DNA of 64,000 nucleotides from Pseudomonadota bacterium (GTDB taxonomy: Bacteria > Pseudomonadota > Gammaproteobacteria > Acidiferrobacterales > Acidiferrobacteraceae), in assembly GCA_021777535.1 (NCBI GenBank), contig JAJYDN010000001.1:62001-126000 (forward strand), written 5' to 3'. The notes under the pieces are model-generated. The model saw only the letters and a list, made by a program, of their open reading frames with translations, did not search any database and was not told the origin of the DNA. The position numbers and the translations under genes were made by a program. Within the stretch, counting starts at the first letter, position 1, and each line of letters opens with the position of its first letter. This document shows positions 61,377 through 64,000 of this stretch, one piece after another.

Positions 61377-61835
61377 ATGAGGGGGATCTTTTTTCTGCTG
61401 CTTGCCGTTCACCTGCTTGCGGCCATGGTGTGGGTAGGCGGTCTTGCGTTTTTCGTGCTCGTGGGTGTGCCGCTTGCCCGGAAAAACCCCGAATGGCAGC
61501 TCGCGTCCGCGCTCGGCAGGGCCTTCCGGCCGGTGGGCTGGGGCGCGCTCGCCGTTCTTCTTGTGACAGGGCCGCTTCTTCTTGCGCATCTTGGTGTCGG
61601 TTGGGCGATGCTGCGCGGGGACGTCTTCTGGGAGGGCGCGTTCGGGCGCACGCTGTTCGTGAAAATCCTGCTCGTCGCGGCGGTGACCGCCCTCACCGTG
61701 TGGCATGATGTCCGACTGGGCCCCCGCGCCGAACGCGGCGCGGCATCAGCGGCCGTCCGGTGGGCCGGACGCGCGATCGGACTGGGGTCCTTGCTTATTG
61801 TTGTGGCAGGGGTTGCGCTGGCTTCAGGTTATTAG
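61377..61835 (+). CDS. CopD-like four-helix membrane protein
   Basis: 152 residues, four hydrophobic helices. Features in common with the CopD/cytochrome b561-like family: first helix FLLLAVHLLAAMVWVGGLAFF with His and Trp, later FVKILLVAAVTALTVWHDVRLGPRA. Possible role in copper or haem-linked membrane function; not certain. ATG 61377 chosen by hydrophobicity and family start; the frame is open to 61311. The 3' end overlaps the ABC transporter gene on the other strand by 41 bp. Confidence 0.65.
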   Translation: MRGIFFLLLAVHLLAAMVWVGGLAFFVLVGVPLARKNPEWQLASALGRAFRPVGWGALAVLLVTGPLLLAHLGVGWAMLRGDVFWEGAFGRTLFVKILLVAAVTALTVWHDVRLGPRAERGAASAAVRWAGRAIGLGSLLIVVAGVALASGY

Positions 61836-63651
61836 GCTCGGCCAGCGCGGGATGGGGCGTTTCCTGCTGTAAAGTCCACAGATGCGCATACGCGCCACCT
61901 GCGGTCACCAGGTCGCGGTGGCGGCCGCGTTCGACTATGCGTCCGCCGACCATCACCAGAATCTGATCCGCGTGCTGGATGGTGGCCAGGCGGTGGGCGA
62001 TGACAAGCGTCGAGCGATTGGGCGCGAGCAGGGCGAGACCTTCCTGGACCACGCGTTCGGAGGCGGCATCGAGTGCGGAGGTGGCCTCGTCGAAGAGCAG
62101 GACCCGGGGATCCTTCAGCAAGGCGCGGGCAATGGCCACGCGCTGCTTCTCGCCGCCCGAGAGCTTCAGTCCGCGCTCCCCTACGCGCGTCTGGTAGCCG
62201 TCCGGCAGGCTGCGTACGAAGCTGTCCAGGTGCGCAAGCCGCGCCGCCTCCTCGACTTCGGTGCGCGGCGCATCGGGTCGTCCATAGGCGATGTTGGCGT
62301 ACAGCGTGTCATTGAAGAGCACCGGTTCCTGCGGGACCACCCCCAGGATGTGCCGCAGGCTCTTCTGGGTGATATCACGCAGGTCCTGCCCATCTATGGT
62401 GACGCGTCCGGCGGTGGGGTCGTAGAGGCGCACCAGCAGGCGCACGAGCGTCGACTTGCCGGCGCCGCTCGGGCCGACGATCGCCACCGTGGATCGCGGC
62501 GGAATCTCGAAATCGATGTCGGTGAGCAACGGCCGCTCCGGATGGTAAAAGAAACCGACGTGCTCAAACCGCACGCGGCCTTCGGTTACCGCAAGCGCGG
62601 GCGCATCGGGTTTGTCGGCAACCGTCAGCGGCTCCTTCAGCAGCGAAAACATTCTGTCCATGTCGACCAGGGCATGGCGGATTTCGCGGTAGACGAAACC
62701 CAGGAAATGCAGTGGCGTGTAGAGCTGGATCAGAAAGGCGTTGACCAGCACGAGGTCGCCCAGGCTCATCGTATGGTTGGCCACACCCTGGGCGGCCAGC
62801 ACCATGAGCATGGTGGCCCCGGCGGCAATGATGAGGGACTGGCCGACGTTCAGGAAGGCAAGGGAAACCTGATTGCGGACTGCGGCATTCTCCCATTTCT
62901 CGAGGAACGCGTCGTAGCGGCCAACCTCGTACTCTTCGTTGCCGAAGTATTTCACCGTCTCGTAGTTCAGCAGACTGTCGACCGCCTGACTGTTGGCGCG
63001 CGAATCCATGTCGTTCATGAACCGCCGGAATACCGTGCGCCATTCGGTGACGATCAGCGTGAAGGCGACGTAGACAAGCAAAGTCCCGATCGTCGTGATC
63101 GTGAAAATGGGGCGGAACTTGACGAGCAGGATACTGGTGACGAGCGCAATCTCCACCAGGGTCGGCGCGATGTTGAAGACGAAGAAGTTGAGCAGCATGG
63201 CGATCCCGCGGCTGCCGCGCTCGATGTCGCGTGCCACGGCACCCGTCTGCCGGCCGAGGTGGAATTGCAGGGGCAGGGCATGGAGATGCTTGAAGACCCG
63301 CAGGGCCGCCCGCCGCACGGCCCGGCGCGTGACCCGCGCAAAGACCACGTCGCGCAATTCCCCAAAGAGGGCGTTGCTGACGCGCAGAATGCCGTAGGCG
63401 GTGAGGAGCGCGACGGGGACGACGACGAGCGCATGGGCCTTGCCGTTCAGGGCATCGACGATGTCTTTCAGGACGAGCGGCACGCCGACATTGGCCACCT
63501 TCGCCAGCACCAGCGACACCAATGCCAGTGCGGCCCTGCCCCTGTATTCCCAGAGATAGGGCAGCAGCGTGCGCATCGTGGCGCGGAAAGATGCGTGGGC
63601 CCCGCCCCCCTCATCCGGCGGGGGCGTCGATCCGTGAAAGCCGCCTCTCAT
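61795..63651 (-). CDS. Atm1/HMT1-type ABC exporter (fused membrane and ATPase domains)
   Basis: 618 residues. Six-helix ABC exporter membrane domain with the Atm1 family signature LLNYETVKYFGNEEYEVGRY, then an ATPase with Walker A GPSGAGKST, signature LSGGEKQR and Walker B VLLFDEATSALD. Atm1-type half transporters export glutathione-bound sulfur or metal conjugates, linking to Fe-S assembly and metal tolerance; the substrate here is not known. Start ATG 63651. Only 5 bp separate it from the ettA stop, so the two are probably co-transcribed. Confidence 0.92.
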   Translation of the reverse strand: MRGGFHGSTPPPDEGGGAHASFRATMRTLLPYLWEYRGRAALALVSLVLAKVANVGVPLVLKDIVDALNGKAHALVVVPVALLTAYGILRVSNALFGELRDVVFARVTRRAVRRAALRVFKHLHALPLQFHLGRQTGAVARDIERGSRGIAMLLNFFVFNIAPTLVEIALVTSILLVKFRPIFTITTIGTLLVYVAFTLIVTEWRTVFRRFMNDMDSRANSQAVDSLLNYETVKYFGNEEYEVGRYDAFLEKWENAAVRNQVSLAFLNVGQSLIIAAGATMLMVLAAQGVANHTMSLGDLVLVNAFLIQLYTPLHFLGFVYREIRHALVDMDRMFSLLKEPLTVADKPDAPALAVTEGRVRFEHVGFFYHPERPLLTDIDFEIPPRSTVAIVGPSGAGKSTLVRLLVRLYDPTAGRVTIDGQDLRDITQKSLRHILGVVPQEPVLFNDTLYANIAYGRPDAPRTEVEEAARLAHLDSFVRSLPDGYQTRVGERGLKLSGGEKQRVAIARALLKDPRVLLFDEATSALDAASERVVQEGLALLAPNRSTLVIAHRLATIQHADQILVMVGGRIVERGRHRDLVTAGGAYAHLWTLQQETPHPALAEPNNLKPAQPLPQQ

Positions 63652-63656
63652 GCGGC

Positions 63657-64000
63657 CTATGCCAGACGCCGATACTTGACCCGGGTCGGCTGATCCGCGT
63701 CGACGCCGAGCCGGCGCTTGCGGTCCGCCTCGTAGTCGGCATAGTTGCCTTCGAACCAGACCACCTGGCTGTCTCCTTCAAAAGCAAGGATGTGCGTGGC
63801 GATGCGGTCGAGGAACCATCGGTCGTGAGAAATTACGATGGCGCATCCGGCAAATTCGAGCAATGCCTCCTCGAGCGCCCGCAGGGTGTCGACATCAAGG
63901 TCATTGGTCGGTTCGTCCAGAAGCAGCAGATTGCCGCCACTGCGCAGCAGTTTCGCGAGATGCACGCGGTTGCGCTCGCCGCCCGAGAGATCCTTGACGA
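63657..64000 (-). CDS. ettA: Energy-dependent translational throttle protein EttA, 3' part (5' end beyond window)
   Basis: The C-terminal ABC domain of an ABC-F protein that gates translation elongation according to ATP/ADP. Visible: signature [16 protein letters not shown], Walker [36 protein letters not shown], and the tail [16 protein letters not shown]. The frame stays open to base 64000; the N-terminal roughly 440 residues lie outside the window. Confidence 0.94.
   Translation of the reverse strand, partial: VKDLSGGERNRVHLAKLLRSGGNLLLLDEPTNDLDVDTLRALEEALLEFAGCAIVISHDRWFLDRIATHILAFEGDSQVVWFEGNYADYEADRKRRLGVDADQPTRVKYRRLA

Noticed and set aside
63676-63689. TTGACCCGGGTCGG, a third possible DNR-type box
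   Set aside because: The right half does not match GTCAA and it lies within the ettA coding region.

Overview
The window is one continuous, GC-rich, densely coding stretch of a gammaproteobacterial chromosome. It carries no insertion sequences, CRISPR arrays, tRNA or rRNA genes that I can see. The best guess is an acidophilic, sulfur- and/or iron-oxidising chemolithoautotroph of the Acidiferrobacter/Acidithiobacillus kind. The reasons are a cytochrome c4 - SDR - petA - petB - petC operon in the order of the Acidithiobacillus ferrooxidans petI operon, a lipoate-binding GcvH-like protein of the type used by sulfur oxidisers with a lipoate ligase nearby, and a complete gammaproteobacterial dcw cluster with meso-diaminopimelate MurE. 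The taxonomic call is inference; no marker rRNA is present.

Layout: (1) 1-5075, the 3' part of rsmI, then the petI-like bc1 operon ending in a strong terminator. (2) 5076-7028, transaldolase behind a long leader, then RNase P RNA and the mraZ promoter with its three 10-bp-spaced MraZ operator repeats. (3) 7029-25346, a complete, tightly overlapping division/cell-wall cluster: mraZ rsmH ftsL ftsI murE murF mraY murD ftsW murG murC murB ddl ftsQ ftsA ftsZ lpxC. (4) 25367-31744, a small membrane protein plus an M23 peptidase, secA, argJ and a Nudix-thiamine phosphate synthase fusion. (5) 31837-35884, a slipin on the plus strand, facing pilB, pilD and coaE on the minus strand, with pilC missing. 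(6) 36058-43714, a rubrerythrin / HdrD-like Fe-S protein / EncFtn-like ferritin / DUF3501 module running by overlapping stop-start codons into parE, parC and truA. (7) 43753-46898, arsB, facing phoH and a peroxiredoxin. (8) 47200-52256, two soluble hybrid histidine kinases in tandem. (9) 52430-57608, dapA, a very short BamC-like lipoprotein and purL. (10) 57576-61835, a lipoate ligase, a DNR-like Crp/Fnr regulator, an LbpA/GcvH-like protein, two hemerythrins, a thioredoxin-like protein and a CopD-like membrane protein. (11) 61795-64000, an Atm1-type ABC exporter and the 3' part of ettA.

How it works together: most genes are housekeeping (peptidoglycan synthesis, division, secretion, topoisomerase IV, purine and lysine synthesis). 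The accessory interest lies in three places. The bc1 operon has unusual active-site residues: PPWY instead of PEWY in cytochrome b, an extra Cys in the Rieske cluster loop, and no catalytic Ser in the SDR. The rubrerythrin/HdrD/EncFtn/DUF3501 module looks like an iron and peroxide handling system without an encapsulin shell gene. The third is a small putative NO/oxygen-responsive regulon: a DNR-like regulator with two matching TTGA(C/T)-N4-GTCAA boxes. One box lies before the LbpA-like/hemerythrin operon. The other lies in the divergent hemerythrin/thioredoxin promoter region.
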